Of a stretch of 64,000 nucleotides of DNA, positions 1 to 8,614 are shown in pieces. Position 1 is the stretch's first letter. Each line of letters starts with the position of its first letter. The translations under genes and the position numbers were made by a program. This stretch comes from Ligilactobacillus pabuli (lineage in GTDB: Bacteria > Bacillota > Bacilli > Lactobacillales > Lactobacillaceae). The DNA lies in NCBI RefSeq assembly GCF_022836475.1, contig NZ_BQXH01000009.1, positions 38,233 to 102,232 on the forward strand. Direction: 5' to 3'. The notes beneath the pieces are model-generated. The model worked only from the letters and a program-made list of their open reading frames with translations, did no database searches and was not told where the DNA came from.

Positions 1-194
1 CCTAGCCAGACAACTTGACCATAATCGTGAACGACCATGCCTTTTTTAATAAACATCTGCAGATCCCGCGTGATCGTCATTTGTGAGACGGCAAAAACCT
101 GGGCGAGCTGACTAATGGTTGTTTGTCGGTGGAGGCGTAAGTATTCGAGCTCTTGTTGCTGACGTAAAATAATGGAACTTTCTGTGGAATGCAT
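1..194 (-). CDS. DeoR-family transcriptional regulator, N-terminal part (partial)
   Basis: The gene starts at 194 (ATG preceded by GGAGG at 203-207) and runs off the left edge, so only about 64 N-terminal residues are visible. They read as a helix-turn-helix: RQQQELEYLRLHRQ, then TTISQLAQVFAVSQMTITRD, then LQMFIKKGMV. The pattern 'ISQLAxxFxVSxMTIxRDL' is the DeoR wing-helix signature. It is divergent from the glucosidase/PTS operon to its right, with about 145 bp between the two starts, which suggests it regulates that operon. The effector domain lies outside the window, so a sugar phosphate ligand is only an inference from the family. Confidence 0.8.
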   Translation of the reverse strand, partial: MHSTESSIILRQQQELEYLRLHRQTTISQLAQVFAVSQMTITRDLQMFIKKGMVVHDYGQVVWL

Positions 195-254
195 GGCTTG
201 ACCTCCAAAAATGAACTGTAATTTAACATAAAGCAGAATTTGTGTGATTTTTCG

Positions 255-282
255 TTGAATAAAGAAAACGTTTTTATATAAT
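255..282 (+). promoter_or_regulatory. Promoter with embedded cre-like site upstream of glucosidase/PTS operon
   Basis: TTGAAT (255-260) and TATAAT (277-282) are separated by 16 bp. The spacer holds AAAGAAAACGTTTTTA, which resembles a CcpA catabolite-responsive element (cre). Binding there would block RNA polymerase directly. Confidence 0.65.
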
Positions 283-338
283 AAACTGTGAGATGTCTGG
301 TAATATGTTTAGTATATAATTTCCCAAGGAGGATAACT

Positions 339-1715
339 ATGAAGACTGAGAAAAAATTTTTATGGGGAGCGTCACTGTCTGCCCATCAAACAGAAGGTGC
401 CGTAGATGTCGACGGCAAGCAGCCATCAGTGCAGGATACCCGCCAACGAGATAATCATGAGATCGCTGATTTTACGGTCGCGGTCGACCATTTTCACCAT
501 TATCAAGAAGATATTGATTTGTTAAAGGGAATGGGGCTAACAGCTTTGCGGATCTCTTTTGCATGGACGCGGATCATTCAGGCTGACGGCGGTGTGAATG
601 AGCGGGGCTTGAAGCATTACGATGATGTGATCGACTATTTGTTAAAACAAGATATTCTACCGATCGTCACCACTTATCATTTTGATTTGCCTGACCATTT
701 GGAACAAGCCGGTGGGTGGACTAATCCGGACACAGTTCAAGCATATAGCGACTATGTTGAAGTTTTATTTAAGCATTTTGGTGACCGGGTCAAGCACTGG
801 CTAACGATCAACGAGCCTAATATTATGTTATTAGCGGACCAAAAAATCGTCGGTTTCCATCGTGAAAATCCGGAATGTTATGCATCATTTTATAACTTAA
901 TGATCGCAGAAAAAATTGCGATCAAGAAATGCCATGAACTAGTTGAGGACGGACAGATTGGACCAGTGCCCAATATTTCGCTGGTTTATCCGCTGTCTTC
1001 CAAACCAGCAGATATCCGCGCGGCCCTGACCTTTAACGCGGTTCGTAACTGGGCTTATTTAGATTTTTCTGTGAAGGGTCGGATCAATCCAGTCTTGCAA
1101 GCACATTTGAAAGACATGGGAATTACGCTAGAGATACAACCAGAGCACTTAGAGTTAGTCCAAAATAACCTGCCAGACTTTATTGGCTTAAATTATTATA
1201 CAAGTGCTACTGTTAGTTTCCCACAACCGGGTGAAGCCAAATTAGCCGGAGTATCTGACCAACAATCAGAAGACGTTTATGAACCGGGCGCATATAAGGG
1301 TGTGACTAATCCGTTCTTGAAGAAAAATGAGTTTAACTGGACTTTAGATCCGCTGGGCTTACAAACAACACTCGAAGTTACTAATGACCGCTATGAAATT
1401 CCAATCATGATCACGGAAAATGGCTTAGGTGCTTATGATGAGTTAACGGCTGACCACCAGATCCATGATCAATATCGGATCGACTACCTGCAACAGCACT
1501 TAGCAGCCATTGAGCAGGCACAAAAAAATGGGGTGCCGGTTTGTGGTTACCTACCATGGTCTGCCATCGATTTGATCAGTGTGCATGAAGGGATTGCGAA
1601 ACGTTACGGCTTTATTTATGTTGATCGAACAGACAAAGATGTGAAAGAATTAAAGCGTTACCCGAAAGATAGCTATTACTGGTTTAAACAAGTCATTGAA
1701 AAAGGTGGGCTCTAA
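339..1715 (+). CDS. GH1 6-phospho-beta-glucosidase (short form)
   Basis: Predicted to hydrolyse phosphorylated beta-glucosides delivered by the adjacent PTS permease to glucose-6-phosphate and an aglycone or sugar. The start at 339 follows an AAGGAGG site and gives 458 residues. Family 1 glycosidase marks are clear: KFLWGASLSAHQTEG at the N-terminus, acid/base Glu159 in TINEPN and nucleophile Glu360 in ITENGLG. It is shorter than the other three GH1 proteins in this window (480-493 aa) and has NEP rather than NEI around the acid/base, so it belongs to a different subfamily. A PTS IIC gene begins 2 bp after its stop, indicating one transcript. A DeoR-type regulator is divergent. The exact substrate cannot be read from sequence. 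Confidence 0.9.
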   Translation: MKTEKKFLWGASLSAHQTEGAVDVDGKQPSVQDTRQRDNHEIADFTVAVDHFHHYQEDIDLLKGMGLTALRISFAWTRIIQADGGVNERGLKHYDDVIDYLLKQDILPIVTTYHFDLPDHLEQAGGWTNPDTVQAYSDYVEVLFKHFGDRVKHWLTINEPNIMLLADQKIVGFHRENPECYASFYNLMIAEKIAIKKCHELVEDGQIGPVPNISLVYPLSSKPADIRAALTFNAVRNWAYLDFSVKGRINPVLQAHLKDMGITLEIQPEHLELVQNNLPDFIGLNYYTSATVSFPQPGEAKLAGVSDQQSEDVYEPGAYKGVTNPFLKKNEFNWTLDPLGLQTTLEVTNDRYEIPIMITENGLGAYDELTADHQIHDQYRIDYLQQHLAAIEQAQKNGVPVCGYLPWSAIDLISVHEGIAKRYGFIYVDRTDKDVKELKRYPKDSYYWFKQVIEKGGL

Positions 1716-1717
1716 TT

Positions 1718-3052
1718 ATGAATAAATTTTTTACTTTTTTGGAAAGTAAATTGTTGCCGCCCCTAAACAAGGTTGCGAATACCAAGGTCGTTCGTGGAAT
1801 TATGAATGCCAGTTTAACGGCGGTACCATTTACGATCGTGGCCTCAATTTTCTTAATTCTCAATAATCTACCGCAAATTTTCCCCTTCGCTGCGAGCTTC
1901 TTTAATAATACGATCTTGCGCTTCAGCGGTTTTTATTCGCTAGGAAACACGATGGCATTAGGTTCGATTGCGCTGTACTATTCTTTAGCGATTGGGTATT
2001 ACTACGTTGAAGAATATCGGCGTGATGGCGAAAAAGAACTGAACTCCTTTTCTGGGGCGATTTTGTCACTGTTTGCGTTTTTGATGACAATTCCTTCGAT
2101 TGTCTGGCAAAAAGGAACTGCTACCGGTGTTTCGGTTGCGTTACAAGATAATACTGGCACAGTTAACGGAACAGCCTTGAGTAATGGCTGGGTGACTCGC
2201 TTTGGTGGTGTTGGGATTTTTATTGCCATCGTTGTCGGGATCTTGGCAGTCCAAGTTTATCGTTTTTGTATCAATAAGAATCTCTCAATTAAGATGCCAG
2301 CAGGGGTTCCCGATGGGGTCAGCCGTTCTTTTGCTTCTCTGATTCCACTGATCTTAGTGGCATTTATTATGATCATTTTAGTGGGGATCTTAGGCTTGAT
2401 GCACACCGACCTGCACGCACTACTTTCGGTGCCATTCGGCTTTGTTAAGCATTTGACTGGTTCCTGGCTAGGAATGCTGGTGATTTTGTTGCTGATTCAT
2501 TTGCTATGGATCGTGGGTGTGCATGGAACAGCGATTATTAAAAATAGTTTTGTTAACCCGATTTTGTTAGTAGCTCTAACCGAAAATGTAAATGGGGCTC
2601 ATAATATTTTTGCCGGTGATTTTATTAATATGTGGGTCTTCATCGGTGGTGCTGGTGGGACCTTAGGCTTGGTCTTGTTAATGAACTTTATGTCCAAGTC
2701 AAAACAGTTGCGGATTTTGGGTCGGACAGCACTTTTACCAGCAATTTTTAACATCAACGAACCAGTGATCTTTGGGGCACCGATCGTTTACAATCCGTAC
2801 TTGATGATTCCGTTCTTGGTTAATCCGCTGGTTACCTCGTCATTAACTTATTTTGCCATTAAAATTGGTTTAGTTGGGACAGTGAAGTCGGCCATTGCGT
2901 GGATCTTGCCAGTCGGGATTGGTGCTTGGCTAGGGACGAATGGTAGTTTTGCGGCAGTCTTGTTAGCCTTTGTTAACTTGGCAGTCTCAGTGGTCATTTA
3001 CTATCCATTCTTCAAATTATACGATCAAAAGTTGTTGAAAGAAGAGCAGTAG
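1718..3052 (+). CDS. PTS lactose/cellobiose-family permease, IIC component
   Basis: Membrane-embedded sugar channel of a PTS, expected to accept a phosphorylated IIB partner. The 444-residue protein has many hydrophobic segments and the usual IIC features: FFTFLESKLLPPLNKVANTKVVRGI at the start is amphipathic, and LPAIFNINEPVIFGAPIVYNP near residue 345 is the conserved substrate-site region of the LacE/CelB family. It is co-transcribed with the upstream GH1 gene (2 bp gap). No IIA or IIB gene lies in this operon, so it must borrow these, plausibly from the IIB-IIA pair at 21.8-22.5 kb. The closest relative in the window is the IIC at 37.0 kb. Confidence 0.92.
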   Translation: MNKFFTFLESKLLPPLNKVANTKVVRGIMNASLTAVPFTIVASIFLILNNLPQIFPFAASFFNNTILRFSGFYSLGNTMALGSIALYYSLAIGYYYVEEYRRDGEKELNSFSGAILSLFAFLMTIPSIVWQKGTATGVSVALQDNTGTVNGTALSNGWVTRFGGVGIFIAIVVGILAVQVYRFCINKNLSIKMPAGVPDGVSRSFASLIPLILVAFIMIILVGILGLMHTDLHALLSVPFGFVKHLTGSWLGMLVILLLIHLLWIVGVHGTAIIKNSFVNPILLVALTENVNGAHNIFAGDFINMWVFIGGAGGTLGLVLLMNFMSKSKQLRILGRTALLPAIFNINEPVIFGAPIVYNPYLMIPFLVNPLVTSSLTYFAIKIGLVGTVKSAIAWILPVGIGAWLGTNGSFAAVLLAFVNLAVSVVIYYPFFKLYDQKLLKEEQ

Positions 3053-3076
3053 GTTTTGAATTTCTGAGTTTAAATG

Positions 3077-3122
3077 GGTTCGGAGTGGTTGTTTAACAGC
3101 AGCTGCTGGGAGCCTTTTTTTA
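3077..3122 (+). terminator. Probable rho-independent terminator after PTS IIC
   Basis: GGTTC (3077-3081) can pair with GAGCC (3110-3114), with an inner CAGCAGCTGCTG palindrome, followed by a run of seven T. The stem is imperfect, so this is tentative. Confidence 0.4.
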
Positions 3123-3133
3123 GTATGATTTCA

Positions 3134-3162
3134 GGACAATTTGCCAGATATTGTGATATAAT
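3134..3162 (+). promoter_or_regulatory. Extended -10 promoter for nitroreductase
   Basis: TGATATAAT at 3154-3162 is an extended -10 element. The -35 region (around GGACAA, 3134-3139) is weak, as expected with an extended -10. Confidence 0.5.
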
Positions 3163-3205
3163 TAACAAAGATGAAAACGGTTAAATTAAGAAAGGCGATG
3201 TTTTG

Positions 3206-3850
3206 ATGACAGACCAGAAATTTGTAAACAATGATTTTAGTGATGTGGTGTTGAATCGGCATTCAGTCCGTGAATTTGAACCTAACGTAAAAATTAGTCG
3301 GGATGAATTGCAGCAAATGATTGCTGAAACAATTCAAGCACCATCGGCTTGTAACCTGCAGTCTTGGCACTTTGTAGTGGTTGATACCCCAGAAGGAAAA
3401 GCCAAGCTCAAGGAAGCGGCGATGAAGTTCAACTATCCGCAGGTCGATACTGCTTCAGCGATTATTTATCTTGCCGGCGACACTGAATCGCACTTAGTTT
3501 ATCGTGATGTTTGGAACCAAGCAGTTGCAGAAGGACGAATCACTCCTGAAAAGCGGGATGAGATTTTTAGTTCATTTTTACCTTTATATGAAAACGCAAC
3601 ACCTGAATTCTTACAAATGGATGCCACGATCGACTGTTCGATGGCCGCAATGCAGCTGTTGCAAGTGATCCGGGCCCATGGCTATGACGCCAATGCTTGG
3701 GCAGGATATGATCCACAAAAAATGCTAACTGCCTTAGGCTTAGATCAAAAACGATTTGTGCCCGTCATGGCCATTTCTCTAGGTAAATCCGCCGAGGTTC
3801 CGCTGGTATCAACGCGTTATCCTGCCAGTGACGTTACCGAATTTTTGTAA
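3206..3850 (+). CDS. Nitroreductase-family FMN oxidoreductase
   Basis: Predicted FMN-dependent NAD(P)H oxidoreductase of 214 residues. ATG at 3206 is preferred over the TTG directly before it because GAAAGG lies at normal spacing. Family marks are RHSVREF near residue 20, which contacts FMN phosphate, QAPSACNLQSWHFVVV near residue 50, the flavin-binding loop, and a C-terminal MAISLGKS segment. The order and length fit the single-domain nitroreductases of the YdgI/YodC kind. Substrates in this family (nitroaromatics, quinones, other electrophiles) cannot be deduced here. It stands alone between its own promoter and a strong terminator. Confidence 0.85.
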   Translation: MTDQKFVNNDFSDVVLNRHSVREFEPNVKISRDELQQMIAETIQAPSACNLQSWHFVVVDTPEGKAKLKEAAMKFNYPQVDTASAIIYLAGDTESHLVYRDVWNQAVAEGRITPEKRDEIFSSFLPLYENATPEFLQMDATIDCSMAAMQLLQVIRAHGYDANAWAGYDPQKMLTALGLDQKRFVPVMAISLGKSAEVPLVSTRYPASDVTEFL

Positions 3851-3866
3851 GATAAAATCATTCAAG

Positions 3867-3915
3867 AAATCCCCCAGTTTGTCAGTGTTAGGACAGACTG
3901 GGGGTTTGTGTTGTT
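3867..3915 (+). terminator. Rho-independent terminator after nitroreductase
   Basis: CCCCCAGTTTGTC (3871-3883) pairs with GACAGACTGGGGG (3892-3904), followed by a T-rich tract. Confidence 0.85.
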
Positions 3916-4034
3916 TAGGCTGAATGTTTGCTAGATCAGTGGTTTGTTTGCTAAGGTGAAAGTGAATTAGGTGGAGCATCTGCCAATGAACGACGGAGCT
4001 CAGCTGTTGCGTCTGCAGGAAGGGGGAAGCAGCA

Positions 4035-4784
4035 ATGATCGAATTGAAAAAGCTGACTAAGGTTTACGGACAGACACATGCCTTGGAAAAATTAGATCTA
4101 ACCATTAAAGAAGGGGAGATCTTTGGTTTCTTGGGGCATAACGGTGCGGGTAAATCAACGACGATCAAGAGTTTGGTGAGTGTGATCGAACCTACTGCTG
4201 GTGAGATCGTGATCGATGGTCAATTATTGACAGAGCATCGGCAAGAAATTAAACAAAAGATCGGGTACGTCCCAGATACACCGGACTTATTCTTACAGCT
4301 TAGTGCGAATGAATATTGGGATCTGTTGGGAGCAGCCTATGAACTGGCGCCAGCAGCCAAAAAAGAACGTTTGGAGCAATTAGTCGACCTCTTTGAGTTA
4401 ACCGCCCACCAAGATGAGACGATCGGCAGCTTTTCTCATGGGATGCGCCAAAAGGTGATCGTGATCGGGGCATTGTTATCTGACCCTGAAATTTGGATCT
4501 TGGACGAGCCGATGCAGGGCTTAGACCCGCAGGCCGCTCATGATTTAAAACAGTTGATGAAAGAACATGCGCAAAAAGGCAAAACGGTGATTTTTTCGAC
4601 GCATGATCTCGCGACAGCCCAACAATTGTGTGATGAGCTGGCAATTTTAAAGAAAGGACAACTGATCTATAACGGGACCTTGCACGATTTAATGGCTAAA
4701 TATCCGGATGAATCACTGGAAGATATTTACTTAGGCCTGGCGGGCCGGCAAGCTCAAAGTGAGGCAGGTGAGCGAAATGAATAA
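4035..4784 (+). CDS. ABC transporter ATP-binding protein (ABC-2/Ecs type)
   Basis: Cytoplasmic ATPase of a two-gene ABC transporter, 249 residues. The start has a strong GGAAGGGGG site. Walker A is GHNGAGKS (34-41), the signature is SHGMRQK near residue 136, and Walker B is IWILDEP followed by the D-loop and a switch His in STHDL. The one-domain architecture, with short C-terminal tail, fits exporters or membrane-process transporters of the EcsA/YtrB group. The permease gene starts inside the last codons, so both are translated together. Cargo is unknown; EcsA-like proteins are known to influence membrane proteolysis and secretion, but that role here would be a guess. Confidence 0.88.
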   Translation: MIELKKLTKVYGQTHALEKLDLTIKEGEIFGFLGHNGAGKSTTIKSLVSVIEPTAGEIVIDGQLLTEHRQEIKQKIGYVPDTPDLFLQLSANEYWDLLGAAYELAPAAKKERLEQLVDLFELTAHQDETIGSFSHGMRQKVIVIGALLSDPEIWILDEPMQGLDPQAAHDLKQLMKEHAQKGKTVIFSTHDLATAQQLCDELAILKKGQLIYNGTLHDLMAKYPDESLEDIYLGLAGRQAQSEAGERNE

Positions 4785-6354
4785 GCAACGGGTCCGCGAA
4801 CTGCTTAAAGTTAATCTGCGCTACGCTAATCCGCAACAAACGACTCAGCAGCGTGGTAAGGGGAAAATTGGACGAAAACTGACCCGATCTTTATACTGGC
4901 AGTATTTTTATTCGGGACTAATTTTTTTGCTGGTATATGGGCTGGTCATGGGATTTGTTAATTTTAGTCAGCTTCCTGGTCGGTTTACCTATTATGTGGC
5001 GCTATTTGGAATCATCGCTTTTTCGCAGGGAATTTCGGCTATTTACAACGTCTTTTTTGAAAGTAACGATTTGCCGAGTTTTTTACCGTTACCGTTTACA
5101 CAAGGCGAGATTTTTACCGCCAAAATTTTGATTATTACCCTAAGTACGGTCCCGTTGGTGTTACCAGTGGTGATCTTGTTTATTTTAACCGGGATCCGGG
5201 CGCAAGTTTTCTGGCCCTTAGCGATTATCTTAGGTTTATTGCTGTTTGTCGTTTTTATGAGTATTATTTTTGCGCTATGCAGTTTGATCGTCTTTGGCTT
5301 GACTAAAACGAATTTTTTCAAGAAGCACCGGCAGTTAGTGACTAGCTTATTGCTAATTATCGCAATGGGCGCGTCGATAGTTGGTGTATTGACCCTTAAC
5401 CAGCAAGCTAACGGGGCAGCGAGTGGGGTGGATCAAGGGAAAATTAGTTTATTGCTGCCGTTTTTCTATGGCATAACTGAGCCGTTTCAGCTGAGTGGAA
5501 TCTTGAGCTGGCTTGGTTTGCTGCTAGTAGCAGGAGGATTACTGCTTATTTTGGGTCGTTTCTTTATTCCAAAACTGCTCGAACAATTGTCGGCAACGAT
5601 GCCCACCGAACAAAAGATTAACAAAAAACATGTCGCTCATCAGAGCCTAGCGCAAATTTTAGCACATTACAATCTGCGCTTAATTGGCAAAGCTAACTTA
5701 ATGTTGCAGATGGTGACTAGTTCAGTGATGTTTCCGTTGATTTTTGCCATCAGTTTCTCGGTTTCTGGGGACTATAATTTTAGTCGACTGGGCGACGAAA
5801 TGCTAGGAGTGACCTTTGTGGGAGGTATCTTGGTGTCACTAGTTACAACTAATCAATCATCCTTACCAGCCAATGCGATCTCATTGGAAAAACAAAACTT
5901 TGAATTTATTCGTTCTCTGCCTCTAGAAATGCGGACATTTTTGAAAGCTAAATTCCTGATAATTTTGCAGGTGCAAGAAGCCTTAGCCTGTGGTGTGATT
6001 GTGATCATCGGAGTTTTATTGCACTTTCCTATGCTGCATCTGGTGAGCCTGCTTGCTGGCAGTCTGTTAGGAACGTACTTGAGCAGTTTGTATTACTTTT
6101 ATCGCGACTATCGTTTGCTACAGCTGGACTGGACTGAAATTAGCCAACTTTTTACCCGTGGAATGGGCAAGCTGGGTGTGGCCATCAACATGTTTGTCAC
6201 GCTTTTTGTTGGCGCGCTTTTATTAACTTTCACGACCATCGGAATCAAGTTTACCCCACTGGTAGTGAACTTACTGGTGGGCATAGTGATTCTTGGGGGC
6301 TCGATTGGTTGGCTGCTCCATTACCGGCAAATTTGGCGGACTAAATTACTCTAA
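4777..6354 (+). CDS. ABC transporter permease (multi-spanning)
   Basis: Partner membrane protein of the preceding ATPase. ATG at 4777 (site GGCAGGTGAG) gives 525 residues and an 8-bp overlap with the ATPase gene. A GTG at 4759 in the same frame is less well placed. The protein has a basic N-terminus of about 45 residues and then about ten to twelve hydrophobic segments in two blocks, separated by a hydrophilic loop near residues 265-310 (TMPTEQKINKKH). I see no extracellular domain and no lipobox. It resembles large permeases paired with EcsA-like ATPases, not the short ABC-2 permeases. Function is unassigned. Confidence 0.8.
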   Translation: MNKQRVRELLKVNLRYANPQQTTQQRGKGKIGRKLTRSLYWQYFYSGLIFLLVYGLVMGFVNFSQLPGRFTYYVALFGIIAFSQGISAIYNVFFESNDLPSFLPLPFTQGEIFTAKILIITLSTVPLVLPVVILFILTGIRAQVFWPLAIILGLLLFVVFMSIIFALCSLIVFGLTKTNFFKKHRQLVTSLLLIIAMGASIVGVLTLNQQANGAASGVDQGKISLLLPFFYGITEPFQLSGILSWLGLLLVAGGLLLILGRFFIPKLLEQLSATMPTEQKINKKHVAHQSLAQILAHYNLRLIGKANLMLQMVTSSVMFPLIFAISFSVSGDYNFSRLGDEMLGVTFVGGILVSLVTTNQSSLPANAISLEKQNFEFIRSLPLEMRTFLKAKFLIILQVQEALACGVIVIIGVLLHFPMLHLVSLLAGSLLGTYLSSLYYFYRDYRLLQLDWTEISQLFTRGMGKLGVAINMFVTLFVGALLLTFTTIGIKFTPLVVNLLVGIVILGGSIGWLLHYRQIWRTKLL

Positions 6355-6418
6355 GAAGTTTTTTCAAATTGGGACTTGCATTCGCGAAGAAAAAGAACTA
6401 AAGTATTCTTTGTAAATA

Positions 6419-6435
6419 ACTTACTAAAAGTAAGT
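6419..6435. promoter_or_regulatory. Inverted repeat ACTTAC-N5-GTAAGT, probable operator
   Basis: ACTTAC (6419-6424) and GTAAGT (6430-6435) flank five bases, just downstream of a TATTCT -10-like hexamer (6404-6409). An identical core occurs at 27119-27135. The pattern resembles sites of HxlR/DUF24-type regulators, but no such gene is in the window. Confidence 0.45.
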
Positions 6436-6488
6436 GAATTAAAAAATAATAATTTAAACTAACAAATCGGGAAGGAAGTCTCAGTCTT

Positions 6489-7886
6489 ATGGCAATTTTT
6501 ACAGCATATGATAACGATGAAATTATTGAATTTTTGAAACAAAATGCACCTCATGCAGAGATCCATACGGATGATGAAGTTGCTGACAAACACGCAGCTA
6601 ACGGCAACGCTCAAAACAAAATCGAAGGACATATTTTGGCTTACGTTGAAGTCGGAGACGTTGAAGATATCCGCGGCTTAGTTAAAACAGCAACTAAATT
6701 TCACTTACCGATCGTTCCTCAAGGAGCTGACACCAGTACCGTGATCGGTGCCGATGGTGTGAATAACGCCTTGATCATTTCGACCGCACGCATGAACCAC
6801 ATTAAAGAAGTCAGCAAGGGTGATTCATTGGCTGTCGTCGAACCAGGTGTGATCAACCAAGATTTAGACCAAGCTGCTCGCAAATTAGGGATGTTCTACG
6901 CCCCAGATCCAGCATCTAAGCCAATGTCATCCATTGGTGGGAATGTTTCTACTAACGCTGGCGGAATGAGCGGCGTTAAGTACGGTGCAACTAAGGATTC
7001 CGTTTTGGGCATGAAAGTTATGCTCGAAAGCGGTGAAGAAATCAGCCTGGGTGGCCGGACCTTTAAACAGGCCTTTGGTTACGATTTAACGCAATTATTT
7101 GTGGGTTCTGAAGGAACATTTGGGATCATTACTGAAGTTACCGTGAGACTTTACCCACAACCAATTGGCAAGTCAATTACTGGGATCGCCTTTTTCAAGG
7201 ATATGGCAGCTTTGGCCGAGGGTGTCGCTGACTTGCGGAATTCTGGCTTAAATCCATCGATGCTTGAAGCAATGGACGGCAAGACTGTGAAGGCTTTGGA
7301 CGAATATGAAAAGACTTCATACAGTAAGAGCGAGTCTTCTTCACTACTTTTGTTTAGCTTTGATGGCGCTAGTGATCTCCAAGAAACTGAATCCAAAAAG
7401 ATTTTGGAACAGCATGATGCTTGGGGAATCCAAGTCACTTCAGACGCTGATGAGATCGCTAGTTTGATCAAGTTACGTCAGGATATGCTGCCAGCTGTCT
7501 TTGCCAAGGGCAAGTACTATATTATGGAAGACATGGCAGTGCCGTTGTCCAAATTAGCTGAAATGGCTGATTACATTACAGAAGTGGGCGAGAAATTAAA
7601 CGTCGACATCTATACAGCTGGTCATGCTGGCGATGGCAACTTGCATCCAAGTCTTTTATGGAACGACCAAGAAGAAGCACCGGAACGCGTTGTTCAGGCA
7701 ATTCGTTTGTTATTCCATAAGGCTTTGGACTTGGGTGGCACTATTTCTGGTGAACATGCTGTCGGTATGTCCAAAAACCAGTGGAACAATGTTGAATTGG
7801 GCGGCGCAGTTGACCGCATCCAACACCAATTAAAGAATCTCTTTGATCCCATGAATATTATGAATCCTAAGAGAAAGATTAACTAA
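6489..7886 (+). CDS. FAD-binding oxidoreductase, GlcD / D-lactate dehydrogenase type
   Basis: Predicted flavoprotein that oxidises a 2-hydroxy acid such as glycolate or D-lactate. The ATG at 6489 follows GGAAGGAAG and gives 465 residues, the usual GlcD length. The N-terminal half is a PCMH-type FAD-binding domain (IVPQGADTSTVIGADG; SIGGNVSTNAGGMSGVKYG near residue 155). The C-terminal half carries the FAD-linked oxidase marks HAGDGNLHP, the histidine segment GTISGEHAVGMSK and the ending NPKRKIN. No GlcE or iron-sulfur GlcF subunit lies nearby, so it acts alone or with another acceptor. An inverted repeat between promoter and start suggests repressor control. Confidence 0.85.
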   Translation: MAIFTAYDNDEIIEFLKQNAPHAEIHTDDEVADKHAANGNAQNKIEGHILAYVEVGDVEDIRGLVKTATKFHLPIVPQGADTSTVIGADGVNNALIISTARMNHIKEVSKGDSLAVVEPGVINQDLDQAARKLGMFYAPDPASKPMSSIGGNVSTNAGGMSGVKYGATKDSVLGMKVMLESGEEISLGGRTFKQAFGYDLTQLFVGSEGTFGIITEVTVRLYPQPIGKSITGIAFFKDMAALAEGVADLRNSGLNPSMLEAMDGKTVKALDEYEKTSYSKSESSSLLLFSFDGASDLQETESKKILEQHDAWGIQVTSDADEIASLIKLRQDMLPAVFAKGKYYIMEDMAVPLSKLAEMADYITEVGEKLNVDIYTAGHAGDGNLHPSLLWNDQEEAPERVVQAIRLLFHKALDLGGTISGEHAVGMSKNQWNNVELGGAVDRIQHQLKNLFDPMNIMNPKRKIN

Positions 7887-7899
7887 ATATTAGTCGATG

Positions 7900-7940
7900 A
7901 CCGTTCCAGGACAGTAGATTGTTCTGGGACGGTTTTTTTT
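7900..7940 (+). terminator. Rho-independent terminator after GlcD-type gene
   Basis: ACCGTTCCAGGAC (7900-7912) pairs with GTTCTGGGACGGT (7921-7933, one G-U pair), followed by eight T. Confidence 0.9.
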
Positions 7941-8011
7941 CAGGTGACAAAAGCGGTTACAAGATATACGATAAAGGTGTTTAAATTAAAGATTGGATCG
8001 GAGAGGTGTTT

Positions 8012-8614
8012 ATGGTCAAAGAACTATATTTAATGCGTCATGGGCAAACGTTGTTTAATCAATTACATCGAATTCAAGGGGCCAGTGATTCGCCGCTGAC
8101 CGCGCAAGGGATCGCAGATGCCAAGGAAGTTGGCCAATATTTTAAGGCGCAACAACTGTCGTTTGACCATGCCTATTCTTCTACGCAGGAAAGAGCATGT
8201 GATACGCTGGAATGTATTACTAGTCAACCTTATCAACGCTTAAAGGGACTCAAAGAGTGGAACTTCGGGGTGTTTGAAGGCCAAAGTGAACAACTGAATC
8301 CTAAAAATGACTCACAACGCCATTCTTATGGCGACTTTTTCGTGCAATACGGTGGAGAAGCAGATTATGAGGTTCGAGAGCGAATGAATCAAACGTTGAC
8401 TGAAATCATGCAACAACCAACACATGACCGAGTTTTAGCCGTTAGTCATGGCGGAGCGTGCTTTATGTTTTTGCAAAAATGGCTTTCTTATGCGGAAATT
8501 CAACGGCGGGTCACAGATTTTCATAATTGCTGCATTTTGAAGCTGACTTTTGCAAATGATCAATTTAATTTCGTAGAATCAATCAACGTGAAAAAGCTCA
8601 AGCAGGAGAAATGA
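8012..8614 (+). CDS. Histidine phosphatase / phosphoglycerate-mutase-like protein (copy 1)
   Basis: Member of the histidine phosphatase superfamily, 200 residues from ATG 8012 (GGAGAGG five bases upstream; a GTG at 8006 overlaps the ribosome site). The catalytic LMRHGQT motif is at residues 7-13 and the second catalytic histidine lies in AVSHGGAC near residue 147. The charge pattern after RHG (FNQLHRIQGASDSPLT) fits broad-specificity phosphatases of the GpmB/CobC kind more than glycolytic mutase. The following gene is a close relative whose start overlaps this stop by 4 bp, so the two form a tandem duplicate operon. Substrate unknown. Confidence 0.85.
   Translation: MVKELYLMRHGQTLFNQLHRIQGASDSPLTAQGIADAKEVGQYFKAQQLSFDHAYSSTQERACDTLECITSQPYQRLKGLKEWNFGVFEGQSEQLNPKNDSQRHSYGDFFVQYGGEADYEVRERMNQTLTEIMQQPTHDRVLAVSHGGACFMFLQKWLSYAEIQRRVTDFHNCCILKLTFANDQFNFVESINVKKLKQEK

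Noticed and set aside
3986..4060. Small frame MNDGAQLLRLQEGG and on before the ABC ATPase
   Set aside because: Overlaps the ATPase start out of frame and has no ribosome site or conserved pattern.
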